Shown piece by piece: positions 22,919 through 31,151 of a stretch of 64,000 bases of DNA; position 1 is the stretch's first letter; each line of letters opens with the position of its first letter. Source of the stretch: Lineus longissimus (lineage: Eukaryota > Nemertea > Pilidiophora > Heteronemertea > Lineidae); NCBI RefSeq assembly GCF_910592395.1, contig NC_088315.1:14737808-14801807 (forward strand), written 5' to 3'. Position numbers and translations under genes: made by a program. The notes beneath the pieces are model-generated. The model ran no database searches and was not told the DNA's origin. It was given only the letters and a program-made list of their open reading frames with translations.

Positions 22919-22924
22919 AACATT
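22919..22924. repeat. Target site duplication, left (AACATT)
   Basis: AACATT directly precedes the AG terminus of the Polinton and recurs at 36223-36228 after the CT terminus. Six-base duplications are the rule for Polinton integrase. Confidence 0.95.
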
Positions 22925-23054
22925 AGAATATATGTATTGCGATGGTAGGAACTAGGTTATGCTTTAGGCCCTTTTGACCAAAGACCTTACAGGTCTTTTG
23001 CCCCAAATAAGCCTACAACCCCAAAGAACCAATCCACCACAATACATATATTCT
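22925..23054. repeat. Hairpin within the left terminal repeat (130 nt)
   Basis: Outer AGAATATATGTATTG pairs perfectly with inner CAATACATATATTCT at the hairpin base, followed by cGaTGG/CCACCA (wobble-compatible). The apex is the perfect palindrome AAAGACCT-TAC-AGGTCTTT at 22980-22998. The middle is imperfectly paired. Confidence 0.85.
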
Positions 23055-23117
23055 ATCATTCATGAGATTCCCAGTGAAGCGTTGCAATGAAATGGTCAAT
23101 GAAATGGTGAGGGAATA
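22925..23117. repeat. Polinton left terminal inverted repeat (193 bp)
   Basis: Matches the right repeat (36042-36222, 181 bp) base for base over most of its length. Differences are the outer ~11 bases, their inner partner, and a 12-bp tandem duplication (caatgaaatggt) near 23093-23108 that explains the length difference. Confidence 0.95.
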
Positions 23118-23418
23118 CTAGAGCTCAATGGGTTAATGTAATCATGACTTACTGTATTCCAACAGAAAGTACACGTCAATAGCTTTCCAAGGATACATCA
23201 TTGCAAATATCCGTTAAAAAATAGCAGAGAAATGAACCCTTGAAGTTCGCACATCTTGACAGTCCCAGCGTATTCCAATAAATGCTGTAGGCCTACACGA
23301 CAGCTGTTACAGTGATTAATCATTGTTGCTTGAATCTATTGAAAATATTGTTGACAGAGTCTGCATGTACATGGTAACATATGTTACCAAACAACACTCA
23401 CGTCCCAAAGTATTACAA

Positions 23419-23550
23419 AGGTCTATTGTTCGTTAATGCGTTTATCCGACAGAATTTAGAGAAATTATTTTAACGACGCAAAAATAATTTTCAGCGCTGA
23501 AAATATTTTCGAAAATTCTGTCGGATAAACGCATTAAGACACAATAGGCC
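23419..23550. repeat. Subterminal inverted repeat, left side
   Basis: 24-bp perfect arms (taatgcgtttatccgacaga onward, 23434-23457 and 23513-23536), extended imperfectly to ~38 bp outward. The loop contains a second palindrome centred on cagcgctg (23480-23508). Candidate replication or packaging site, or promoter control for the first gene at 23826. Confidence 0.8.
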
Positions 23551-23568
23551 TTTTCATGTCTTTGACAA

Positions 23569-23662
23569 GCAAAAATAATTAATGACTGCAACATCTGATA
23601 TGGCCATTGTAATTTGCAAGCACAAATAATTAATGACTGCAACATCTGATATGGCCATTGTA
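23569..23662. repeat. Two 43-bp direct repeats upstream of the first Polinton gene
   Basis: gcaaaaataattaatgactg... at 23569 and gcacaaataattaatgactg... at 23620, nearly identical through ggccattgta, period 51 bp. They lie between the subterminal palindrome and the first start codon. Confidence 0.85.
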
Positions 23663-23825
23663 CAACTGAATATCACTATGGTTTAAAGGCAAATGTTATT
23701 CTGTCCATGGAGACATGATGTTAACGTCACACTTTCTCCATCTGGTGAGATTATTCCATTAAAATAAATGGCCTTTTTACTGTCTTCATTAACCAAAATT
23801 CAAGGAAAAAATTCAAGTAAATTAA

Positions 23826-25217
23826 ATGTATTATCCAATAGCAAATCAACATAAAAGTAAATTCACCTATGACTTCTTTAATTTAGAAGTAACTGTTAAT
23901 ACTAATAACTTCTTCCGCCTACAAGAAACTAAGATAACACCTGGGTTTTTGAGCCTGAAAAATAAGAAAGACTGTCTGCGACTGGAAAAGAATCCATTAT
24001 CGTTTTACCAGAACCAATTTAACATGGCTGTTTGGTTTGCTACAACAGGTTGTGATATTTCAATAGACGATCACTTGAATCACAGTGACCCATTGATAAG
24101 GTCAATTTACAGGTTTCATGTTTACTATCAAATATTGAAGATCATGAAGAATCTAGAGATACCAATTCCAGGTGAAAGTGATTTTAATGAGACAAACAAT
24201 AACATTAACCGTAGGAAACTAGGAGGGTTATTGAGTGAATTTGGTTTAAAAGACGAGTACGATTTCTCGGTGTTTGAAAATAACGGTGGTTGGAGGTCAT
24301 GGAGTGTACCGGATTACAACCCGAACATAACTGATCCCGGATATTACATCAATGATTCTAAAATCAATTTCTTCCTCATGCAAGTTCATGAAAATAGAAT
24401 GCCACCGATGTTCAGTAAAGACTGGGATGCTGGAATGGCTAATTTCAAATATCCAGATATTTTCATCAAGGATCATGTCAGGAGACACAAGAATGTATTT
24501 GATGTAATTACACAAAATGAATGTCAAACCTATCAACAATTCATGATATTTAAATCAAATGGTTTCTCTAATCCTGGAATAGAGAGGTTGAATGATACAA
24601 TAAGAACATATGTTTACTGTATTCTGGGTGCTCAGGCGTTGACCAGAACACCAATAATTGGAGTACCGGGTACAGAATTGGATGCACAGAAGGAATTTAA
24701 CAAATTATTAAAGGACTCGATTAATCAACATCCTGATATTCCCACTTCAATTCAAAGATACCAAAAAGCAGTGAGTGACACTCATACAAGACTAGATTAT
24801 GTAATAGCACCAGGATTGTATGTCATAGGATCAAATATGGTACTCGTTATTGGTAAGCTGGATAACTACAATAATAACATTTTAATAGCACCAAAAAATG
24901 CTAAACCCGGTAAGAATGACATTAACCACAAAAAGACCTTACCACCACCACTGATGGAAGGAAATAGTTCTAAGAAAATAAGAGTTAAGAGTAGCGTTGG
25001 TACTGTCAAGACGGACTTCGTCCTGAGAGCAAAGCTCGAGACCAGTCATAAACCAAAGAGTAATGTTGATACACCAAAAACAACTGAAACCTCAAAGAAT
25101 ATTCCTACTACTACTAAACTTGACACCAAAGTTGAGAAGGAGGATGATACTCATGAAACAATTACATTCATGCTTTACTCAGTTGTTGGTACATTGATTG
25201 TTTTTATGGTTAGATAA
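23826..25217 (+). CDS. Polinton protein with C-terminal membrane anchor (463 aa)
   Basis: Unrecognised by name. The first ~360 residues look globular (blocks such as NMAVWFATTGCDIS and FYQNQFN), followed by a Lys/Thr-rich low-complexity tail and one hydrophobic helix at the extreme C-terminus (FMLYSVVGTLIVFMV), suggesting a membrane-anchored or virion-surface protein. The start follows AATTAAATG like other genes of the element. Codons ~397-405 are built from a copy of the 28-bp hairpin repeat (25013-25040). The next gene starts 10 bp downstream, as in a polycistronic arrangement. Confidence 0.7.
   Translation: MYYPIANQHKSKFTYDFFNLEVTVNTNNFFRLQETKITPGFLSLKNKKDCLRLEKNPLSFYQNQFNMAVWFATTGCDISIDDHLNHSDPLIRSIYRFHVYYQILKIMKNLEIPIPGESDFNETNNNINRRKLGGLLSEFGLKDEYDFSVFENNGGWRSWSVPDYNPNITDPGYYINDSKINFFLMQVHENRMPPMFSKDWDAGMANFKYPDIFIKDHVRRHKNVFDVITQNECQTYQQFMIFKSNGFSNPGIERLNDTIRTYVYCILGAQALTRTPIIGVPGTELDAQKEFNKLLKDSINQHPDIPTSIQRYQKAVSDTHTRLDYVIAPGLYVIGSNMVLVIGKLDNYNNNILIAPKNAKPGKNDINHKKTLPPPLMEGNSSKKIRVKSSVGTVKTDFVLRAKLETSHKPKSNVDTPKTTETSKNIPTTTKLDTKVEKEDDTHETITFMLYSVVGTLIVFMVR
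25013..25040. repeat. 28-bp double-hairpin repeat, copy 1
   Basis: Two adjacent mini-hairpins: GGAC-TTC-GTCC and GAGC-AAA-GCTC, followed by gag. In frame inside the 463-aa gene. Same unit as the copies at 26788, 27031, 28962, 30483, 32137 and 33381. Confidence 0.8.
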
Positions 25218-25227
25218 ATAAGTAATT

Positions 25228-26625
25228 ATGGCTGAAGGAGGTGAAGATATCCAAATGGGTGAGTTAGATAATTATCGCTTTCGTAATGTGGATGATCCTA
25301 ATACAGGTGAAACCAATAGAACTTTTCAAGATGACGGCACAACATACAACACAGGAGGTGGAAATCTTACTACTGAAACTTCATTCACTACAACTCCAGA
25401 AAGAGTAAGAGGTATTGTCCCTGAATTGATGGAAAAGGAGTTAAGATACGATACAATAGAGGATAAACTTGATAAAGCATTGGGAGGATCAAACTGGAAT
25501 TATGACAAGAAAAAATTGAGTAATCTTGCACCAAACATTATTTACATTGAAAACAAACTTTATTTATGGTGGCAAACACAGGATGAAGTTGATTTGATAA
25601 CGGATAAACTAGAAAACAAAAATTTATTTAGCACGGCCTATCCTGATAAGAAAGGACCCATTATCAAGTTAATTCCTTTAACTAAGGATAATGGAAGCTT
25701 CTTTGCTGAAAACACTTTAAAGAATAAGTTTGGTCTGAGATTTGTTAATTATTTAAAAGTTATGATTGCACCTGACCCACCAGTAAGTCAACCTGAATCT
25801 GCATCCACTCAAACAGACATATTAATTAATGAGGTAAACAGTTCAAACCAACCAATAGATAAACTGATAGATTCTAATGATGATGAACTTAAAACACTGG
25901 GTTTTACTGAATATGCCTTGAGAGAACTTAGAGGGTTAAAACAGGCTGGTGATGATCTAGCTGCAGTAAAGAGGGATAAGGACATGCAAATAGAGGAATT
26001 AGAAAATAAACTTCGTAATTTAACAAGAGACTATGTAAAGTCTGTAGAAGAAGATACTAAAGATAAAGTGGAGTTGAAAAAGCAAATAGATGAACTAAAT
26101 GACAAATTGCATGAGGAACAGTCAAAGGTATGGAGGTTAGACAATGACAGGGAGTCACAAACTAGAAGAATTAAACGTTTAATTGTTGATGTTCTAAAGA
26201 AACCAGATTCAACTATTCCTCTAAAGGACAGAATAAAGTTACTTTTTAAGACGTATGGTGTAACTATTAGCGCCATAATAACAGCTGTTGTAATGACATT
26301 TACAACTCTAGGTCTCAGTATCAGTAGTGCTTTAAGTGGTGCCACTAAATCTGTAAAACCAACTCCAGGACCAGGACCATCTCCAGGACCAGGCCCAACT
26401 CCAGGACCTACACCAGAACCTGGACCAAAACCATCAATACCAGATAAAGTAAAAGAAGGTCTCAAGAAGTTTGCTGAATGGCTAAAAGAACTAGCCAAGA
26501 AATCAGCTGCGGCTTTACCGGGAATCATCGGTTCTATCGTATCATTTCTCCTGAAAACAATTGGTGCAGTTGTTGGCTTTCTAGCTGAACATGAATTACT
26601 TTTACAGGAAGTCAACACTAGATAA
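25228..26625 (+). CDS. Polinton coiled-coil, membrane-segment protein, C-terminus lost
   Basis: 465 residues: polar N-terminus, coiled coil (about 245-305, with IEELENKLRN and LKKQIDELNDKLHEEQ), hydrophobic segment (about 345-375, ISAIITAVVMTFTTLGLS), Gly/Pro-rich linker (PGPGPSPGPGPTPGP), and a final hydrophobic region (LPGIIGSIVSFLLKTIGAVV) ending GFLAEHELLLQEVNTR. Homologues in other Polintons, as I recall them, continue into a last membrane helix after FLAEH. Here that part is replaced by sequence shared with the truncated polymerase gene, so a deletion joined the two. Role unknown; membrane association likely. Confidence 0.7.
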   Translation: MAEGGEDIQMGELDNYRFRNVDDPNTGETNRTFQDDGTTYNTGGGNLTTETSFTTTPERVRGIVPELMEKELRYDTIEDKLDKALGGSNWNYDKKKLSNLAPNIIYIENKLYLWWQTQDEVDLITDKLENKNLFSTAYPDKKGPIIKLIPLTKDNGSFFAENTLKNKFGLRFVNYLKVMIAPDPPVSQPESASTQTDILINEVNSSNQPIDKLIDSNDDELKTLGFTEYALRELRGLKQAGDDLAAVKRDKDMQIEELENKLRNLTRDYVKSVEEDTKDKVELKKQIDELNDKLHEEQSKVWRLDNDRESQTRRIKRLIVDVLKKPDSTIPLKDRIKLLFKTYGVTISAIITAVVMTFTTLGLSISSALSGATKSVKPTPGPGPSPGPGPTPGPTPEPGPKPSIPDKVKEGLKKFAEWLKELAKKSAAALPGIIGSIVSFLLKTIGAVVGFLAEHELLLQEVNTR

Positions 26626-26787
26626 GCATAAAAAGAAATGTGGAGAACACGATTACTGTAAGATTACTTTGCCTCCACCTAACAGTAAATGGTCACAAAT
26701 TAAATTTGAAAAACACTCATTCAAAAATAGAGTTCCGTTTGTGATCTATGCTGATTTCGAAGCGATAAGCACAACAGTCAATGATAA

Positions 26788-26804
26788 CTCGAGCTCTGCT
26801 CTCA
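26788..26804. repeat. Double-hairpin repeat, copy 2 (half)
   Basis: ctcgagctctgctctca: the GAGC/GCTC half only, in opposite orientation to copy 1, in frame in PolB, encoding SSSAL. Confidence 0.75.
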
Positions 26805-27030
26805 CAACTCAGACAGATACCACTGTTACCACTAAAAAACTTTTTAAACAAAATGCATCAGCTGTTGGTGTTTATGTTCACTCAGACTACACACACCTTT
26901 ACAGTAGCCAGTATGTGTCTCACAGGGGTGCTGATGTTGTAGATGTGTTCTGTAATTGGTTAATCAGGATGGAAGAACAATTCTCTAATTTATTGAACTG
27001 TAACTTTCCTCTAACAATGACAGATGAAGA

Positions 27031-27058
27031 CTCGAGCTCTGCTCTCAGGACGAAGTCC
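27031..27058. repeat. Double-hairpin repeat, copy 3
   Basis: Full 28-bp unit, exact reverse complement of the copy at 30483-30509 apart from its edges. In frame in PolB, encoding SSSALRTKS. Confidence 0.8.
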
Positions 27059-27267
27059 GACTGGCATAAATATCAATTAGAAACACATTGTTACTATTGT
27101 AATCAACCTTTGGGATATGACAAGGTCAAGGATCATGATCACTACTGTGGTAGATATCGAGGTGCTGCTCACAACTCGTGTAATTTGAATGAAAAGAAAG
27201 CTATGTTTGTTCCAGTGTTTTTCACAATCTCAGTAATTACGATTCTCACTTATTTATTAAAGAATTA

Positions 27268-28962
27268 ATGACTAAGCTACCGAAGTACAAGAAACTGAAA
27301 ATACTTGCCAAAACATCAGAGGAATACATTTCATTTCAGTTCGGTTGTTTCAGGTTTTTGGACTCGTACAGATTCCTGCAGTCAAGTTTAGACAACATAA
27401 CCAAATCAATGTTGGATGATGATTTTAAAATTACCAGACAGCTGTTCCCAAATACCACTGACTTTAAGCTATTGAGGAAGAAGGGTTCAGTACCTTACTC
27501 TTTTTACACATCACATGAAAGCTACAATGTTACTTACCTAGAAAAGTCTATGTTTTTTGACGAATTGAAAAATGAAATGGCACCTGATTCTGCCTATGAT
27601 GAGGCTAAGGTAATATGGGATCATTTCAAGATCAGGAATCACGGTGAGTTCATTGACCTCTACCTCAAAACTGATGTGATCCTTTTAGCTGATTTATTTG
27701 AGAAATTCAGGGATGTCAATTTGAACTACTTTCAGATAGATCCATGTCACTGTTACTCGGCACCAGGCCTAACCTGGCAAGCTGGTTTGAAGTACACAGG
27801 AATAAACCTAGAACTACTGACTGATACCAACATCTTACTTACTTTTGAGAAAGCAATACGAGGTGGAATTTCGGGTGTTATGGGAACAAGACATGTCAAG
27901 GCAGATGAACACCACAAACTACTCTATGTAGACGCAAATAATCTCTACGGCTGGTCCATGATGGAACCTCAACCCTATGGTAGTTTTGAAATGATAGATA
28001 TTGATCCACTTAACATGAATGTTATCAGTAAAGAGCAGATTATGGCAATTCCAAGTGATAGTGAAGTAGGCTACTTCTTAGAGGTTGATTTGGAGTATCC
28101 AGGAAATATTAAATTTAAGTCAAGGAACTTTCCATTCTGTCCCGAATCTCTCTTTATTGAAGATGATGAATTAAGTCCTTACCAGAGAGAGTTACTGGGC
28201 GATGATAAAAGATCAAATGTAGAGAAACTAATACTAACACAAAAGGATAAAACTAATTACATAGTGCATTACAGAATGCTACAATTTTACCTCAAGCACG
28301 GAATGGTACTTAAGAGGGTTCATTCAGTGATAAGCTTTAAACAATCAAAGTGGTTAGCACCATACATTGATTTTAACACTAAAAGACGTATGGATTCTAA
28401 GACTGATTTTGAGAAAGACTATTTTAAGCTCATGAATAATGCGTTCTACGGAAAGACTTGTGAGAATGTAAGGAACAGGGTTGAAATTGAATTTGTATCG
28501 GACGGGGAGAGAGCCAGGAATGTAATGGCCAATCCCAGGTTTTCATCGATATGCGTATTTGACGAACATAATGCTGCTATTAGCATGAGGAAAACATCAA
28601 TGAAATTCAACAAACCAATCTACATAGGAGCTTCAGTACTTGAATTGTCTAAATTATTAATGTATGAATTCTATTATGAAGTTCTTCAACCGTACTTTGG
28701 TGAGAAAAATATTGAACTGCTGTATCTAGATACAGATTCCTTTGTACTTAACATTAATACTGATGACTTAACTAAAGACTTAAAGGAGTTGAAACACTAT
28801 TTTGACTTCAGTAATTATCCAAAAGATCATCCACTCTATGATACCAGTAAAAAGAAGGTACCAGGCTACTTTAAGGATGAGCTAGGAGGAGTAGAGATGA
28901 CTGAATTCATTGCCCTGAGAAGTAAGATGTACGCTTACAGGACTAGGATTAGGACTATTTAG
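27268..28962 (+). pseudogene. polB: Polinton PolB, polymerase part, C-terminally truncated
   Basis: 564-residue frame with exonuclease motif II (FLDSYRFLQSSLDNI, ~30-44), exonuclease III (LKTDVILLADLF, ~132), polymerase motif A (DANNLYGWSM, Asp at ~221), motif B (MNNAFYGKTCEN, ~388) and motif C (LDTDSF, ~486). This is the protein-primed PolB signature of Polintons and adenoviruses, which replicates the linear element. The frame ends RSKMYAYRTRIRTI just before hairpin repeat copy 4; the usual ~80-100 C-terminal residues are absent. Catalytic motifs are intact, but the frameshift and both truncations make a working enzyme unlikely. Confidence 0.9.
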
Positions 28963-28989
28963 TCGAACTTTGTTCTCTGGACGTAGTCC
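28962..28989. repeat. Double-hairpin repeat, copy 4 (diverged), at PolB 3' end
   Basis: gtcgaactttgttctctggacgtagtcc matches the unit with several changes. It coincides with the truncation point of PolB and separates the plus-strand block from the convergent minus-strand block. Confidence 0.65.
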
Positions 28990-29003
28990 GGGTCCTGTTT
29001 GAT

Positions 29004-29663
29004 TTACTGAACTTTTAGTTTTTCTAGCATCTCTGTCTGTGCTAGTTTTTTTCCTTCTTCTAAAAAAGTCTTCTTTAAAGACTCTACATCAACAGCTGAA
29101 CTTGCCTCCCTTTGTTTTTTCCTAATGGCATTTTTCATCGAAATGTATTTCTCCTTCTCCTTGAGAATCAAAGTAAACTCATCTGTAGATATGTGAGAAT
29201 CGGTTAAGGCTTTACTAACCAAATCATTGATTGTGTTCAGTTTTGAAATTGCCAACATTCTGATATTCTCATGTTTTTCAATTTTCCTTAGAATATTCTT
29301 TTTCTCCCAGCCTAAGGCTGATGAAATAATGGCACTACCTATTGTTACGCCACCCAAAGCTAAGCCTATCGGTGCCGTGATGACACCAGCTAGAGCGGAA
29401 ACACCAACAGATCCGGCTGCTACGCTAGTTAAATTAAGGAAATGGCTAATGCCAGTAATTACGCTAAATGCTTTTTTGTACTTTGAAAATATCTTTCTTC
29501 TAAATTCAATCTCGCTTTCTAAGAAACTCTTAACCTCACATATTTGTTGTAGTCTGAAAGCCTGAGGGTTACTTTCTGTATGCTTTTCAGACCTTTCATA
29601 GTTCAATTGACTTTCAGAGTTTAAATTACTTAAATCTGGATAAACCTTATTGTCTCCATCCAT
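29004..29663 (-). CDS. Conserved Polinton protein with paired hydrophobic helices (219 aa)
   Basis: Helical N-terminus (QICEVKSFLESEIEFRRKIF), then two Gly/Ala-rich hydrophobic helices (about 68-115, ITGISHFLNLTSVAAGSVGV and APIGLALGGVTIGSAIISSA), then a charged helical C-terminus with ALTDSHISTDEFTLILKEKE. I recognise the pattern from Polinton elements of cnidarians and other animals, where it has no assigned role; a membrane or virion core-associated protein is plausible. Its ATG lies in AATTAAATGG and the gene upstream ends 5 bp away. Confidence 0.7.
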   Translation of the reverse strand: MDGDNKVYPDLSNLNSESQLNYERSEKHTESNPQAFRLQQICEVKSFLESEIEFRRKIFSKYKKAFSVITGISHFLNLTSVAAGSVGVSALAGVITAPIGLALGGVTIGSAIISSALGWEKKNILRKIEKHENIRMLAISKLNTINDLVSKALTDSHISTDEFTLILKEKEKYISMKNAIRKKQREASSAVDVESLKKTFLEEGKKLAQTEMLEKLKVQ

Positions 29664-29667
29664 TTAA

Positions 29668-29919
29668 TTAGTGGGAATAACTAGAATCAGTTGTTCTGTC
29701 ATTTCTAGTGTTTAGTGTTGATCCTACAGACACTACAGGTTTTTGAAGTACATTAAATTTTAAAGGTTTTTCTGTCTCAGCAGGCACAGCAGGTTTTAAA
29801 GGTTTTTCGGGACCAGGCTCCAACTTTGACTCTACTTCTGCCTCTAATTCTCTATGAAATCGTTCTAATCTTTCTTTCCAATTACGTGGTCGTTTTGTGT
29901 AACCCCAAGTTCTATTCAT
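29668..29919 (-). CDS. Small Polinton protein, Pro/Lys/Glu-rich (83 aa)
   Basis: Begins MNRTWGYTKRPRNWKERLER, then a low-complexity section with two repeats of EKPLKPAV/EKPLKFNV. Not recognised. Preceded by CTTAATTAAATG, the shared start context, and packed between two minus-strand genes with 4- and 19-bp gaps, which supports it being real despite its size. Confidence 0.55.
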   Translation of the reverse strand: MNRTWGYTKRPRNWKERLERFHRELEAEVESKLEPGPEKPLKPAVPAETEKPLKFNVLQKPVVSVGSTLNTRNDRTTDSSYSH

Positions 29920-29938
29920 TTAATTAAGTAAAATAAAA

Positions 29939-31063
29939 TCAATTCACTGCAAAGAGTAAATTTCTTTCAAGTCTATTATTCAACTTAATCATCTCGTTTA
30001 TGATTTCTGTCTGACTACATATGTTAATGTTCTGGTTCATTCTCATGTTATTATTTAAATTCGATAATCTATCAAGCAGAATCATATTTTCATCACGAAG
30101 ATAATCCCCGAAATGCTGTGATATCACTATTTTCCAATTTGGTATTACATCCTGGTCTCGAAAGACAAACCAGTTTTCACTTCTCATCTTTACCATGAAC
30201 TCCATTGACCTATCCAATTGATCCTTAAATAGTGTGTAGTCTACTTTAGCACTCTTCTGTCTGTTTTCTGTCTTTTCCATTGGTCTAATGTTAAACCAAG
30301 CAAAGCACAGTTCAGGTTTATCTTTGAATTCCTTTATTGGTAAGACATGATCCAACTCTTCTTCTACTATTCGAACTCTGTTCTCGGGACTTTGTCCTAT
30401 TGGAGATAGACTCCTCTGGTACTCTAACCACTGTGAGAAGAAACTGTCTGTACATCCTAGATTGAATGATGAATTACCGGTCGGACTTCGTCCTGAGAGC
30501 AGAGCTCGATTACACTCTCCCTTAGAAATGCGGTTTAGACCAACTCTAATTTTGTGTCTGTCTCTATTACCATTTTGGTCAAGGTAATCCTTTTTGTAAT
30601 ATGAATTAAAACATGATCTACAGTTACCTCTATTTCCGTCTTTACCAAATTCACCATCACTTAGTAATTTATTTTCATAACATTTATTACATCCCTTGAT
30701 TTTACTTGAACCACATTCTTTACAGTAATCAAGTAGTTTATTACGCCTGTTCTTTTCAAAATTAATTTCAGGTTTCTTTTCACAGCACTTAACACAATAA
30801 ATTGTAGGTTGATTTTCCATGTTTTGATTCATCATATTATTCTGATTTTCCATGTTTTGATTTTCCATGTTTTGATTTAAGATAAACTGATTTATCATAT
30901 TTTGATTTAACATGATCTGATTTATCATATTTTGATTTAACATATTATTTTGATGCAAATAATACAAAAACTTCTGAATATTCTGATTCATCATATTATC
31001 ATGATTCATCATACCATTTTGATTCATCATACCATTTTGATTATCAAATATTGCTCCCTCCAT
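29939..31063 (-). CDS. HNH-like, zinc-binding protein with Asn/Met repeats (374 aa)
   Basis: The N-terminal ~80 residues are a low-complexity array of NQNM-type repeats (15-18 bp units at 30815-31050). Next come paired Cys motifs (CVKCCEKK, CKECGSSK, CNKCYENK, CRSCFNSYY) and an HNH-like core: LDHVLPIKEF, then CFAWFNIRPMEKTENRQK. HNH proteins nick or cut DNA, and such genes occur in viruses as homing or packaging nucleases. A hairpin repeat lies in frame (30483-30509, NRALLSGRSP). Start codon follows AAGAAATGG. Substrate unknown; an HNH fold is inferred from motif order only. Confidence 0.65.
   Translation of the reverse strand: MEGAIFDNQNGMMNQNGMMNHDNMMNQNIQKFLYYLHQNNMLNQNMINQIMLNQNMINQFILNQNMENQNMENQNNMMNQNMENQPTIYCVKCCEKKPEINFEKNRRNKLLDYCKECGSSKIKGCNKCYENKLLSDGEFGKDGNRGNCRSCFNSYYKKDYLDQNGNRDRHKIRVGLNRISKGECNRALLSGRSPTGNSSFNLGCTDSFFSQWLEYQRSLSPIGQSPENRVRIVEEELDHVLPIKEFKDKPELCFAWFNIRPMEKTENRQKSAKVDYTLFKDQLDRSMEFMVKMRSENWFVFRDQDVIPNWKIVISQHFGDYLRDENMILLDRLSNLNNNMRMNQNINICSQTEIINEMIKLNNRLERNLLFAVN
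30483..30509. repeat. Double-hairpin repeat, copy 5
   Basis: ggacttcgtcctgagagcag followed by agctcga: GGAC-TTC-GTCC and GAGC-AGA-GCTC stems, in frame in the HNH-like gene. Confidence 0.8.
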
Positions 31064-31151
31064 TTCTTTCTTTATTTAGTAGGACATTTTTTTTTTAAAT
31101 TACGTTTTTCGAACTTGTTCTTGTGACTTAAGTCACTTTAGAGACTTTATT

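Larger units (their letters stand above)
26591..27268 (+). pseudogene. polB: Polinton PolB, N-terminal exonuclease part, truncated and frameshifted
   Basis: Family B protein-primed DNA polymerase, first half. Visible: a Cys/His start (about residues 5-23), exonuclease motif I (IYADFEAI, Asp55 and Glu57) and the Cys/His cluster CYYCNQPLGYDKVKDHDHYC with GAAHNSCN near residues 170-205. The usual N-terminal region is missing, because the gene opens at a deletion junction shared with the upstream ORF. Near 27216, inside a short T-run, the frame is lost and the continuation lies one frame away at 27268. Two hairpin repeats (26788, 27031) add residues. Confidence 0.85.

Noticed and set aside
26031-26618. 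195-residue minus-strand ORF inside the Polinton
   Set aside because: Antisense to the coiled-coil/Gly-Pro membrane-protein gene, whose features are coherent on the plus strand.
27031-27058. Hairpin repeat as a hammerhead ribozyme core
   Set aside because: The conserved CUGANGA and GAAA core bases are not in the right positions; only short stems are present.
27200-27270. Programmed ribosomal frameshift in PolB
   Set aside because: The break is in a simple T-run without a recognised slippery heptamer plus downstream structure, and the gene is truncated at both ends; ordinary decay or a sequencing error is simpler.
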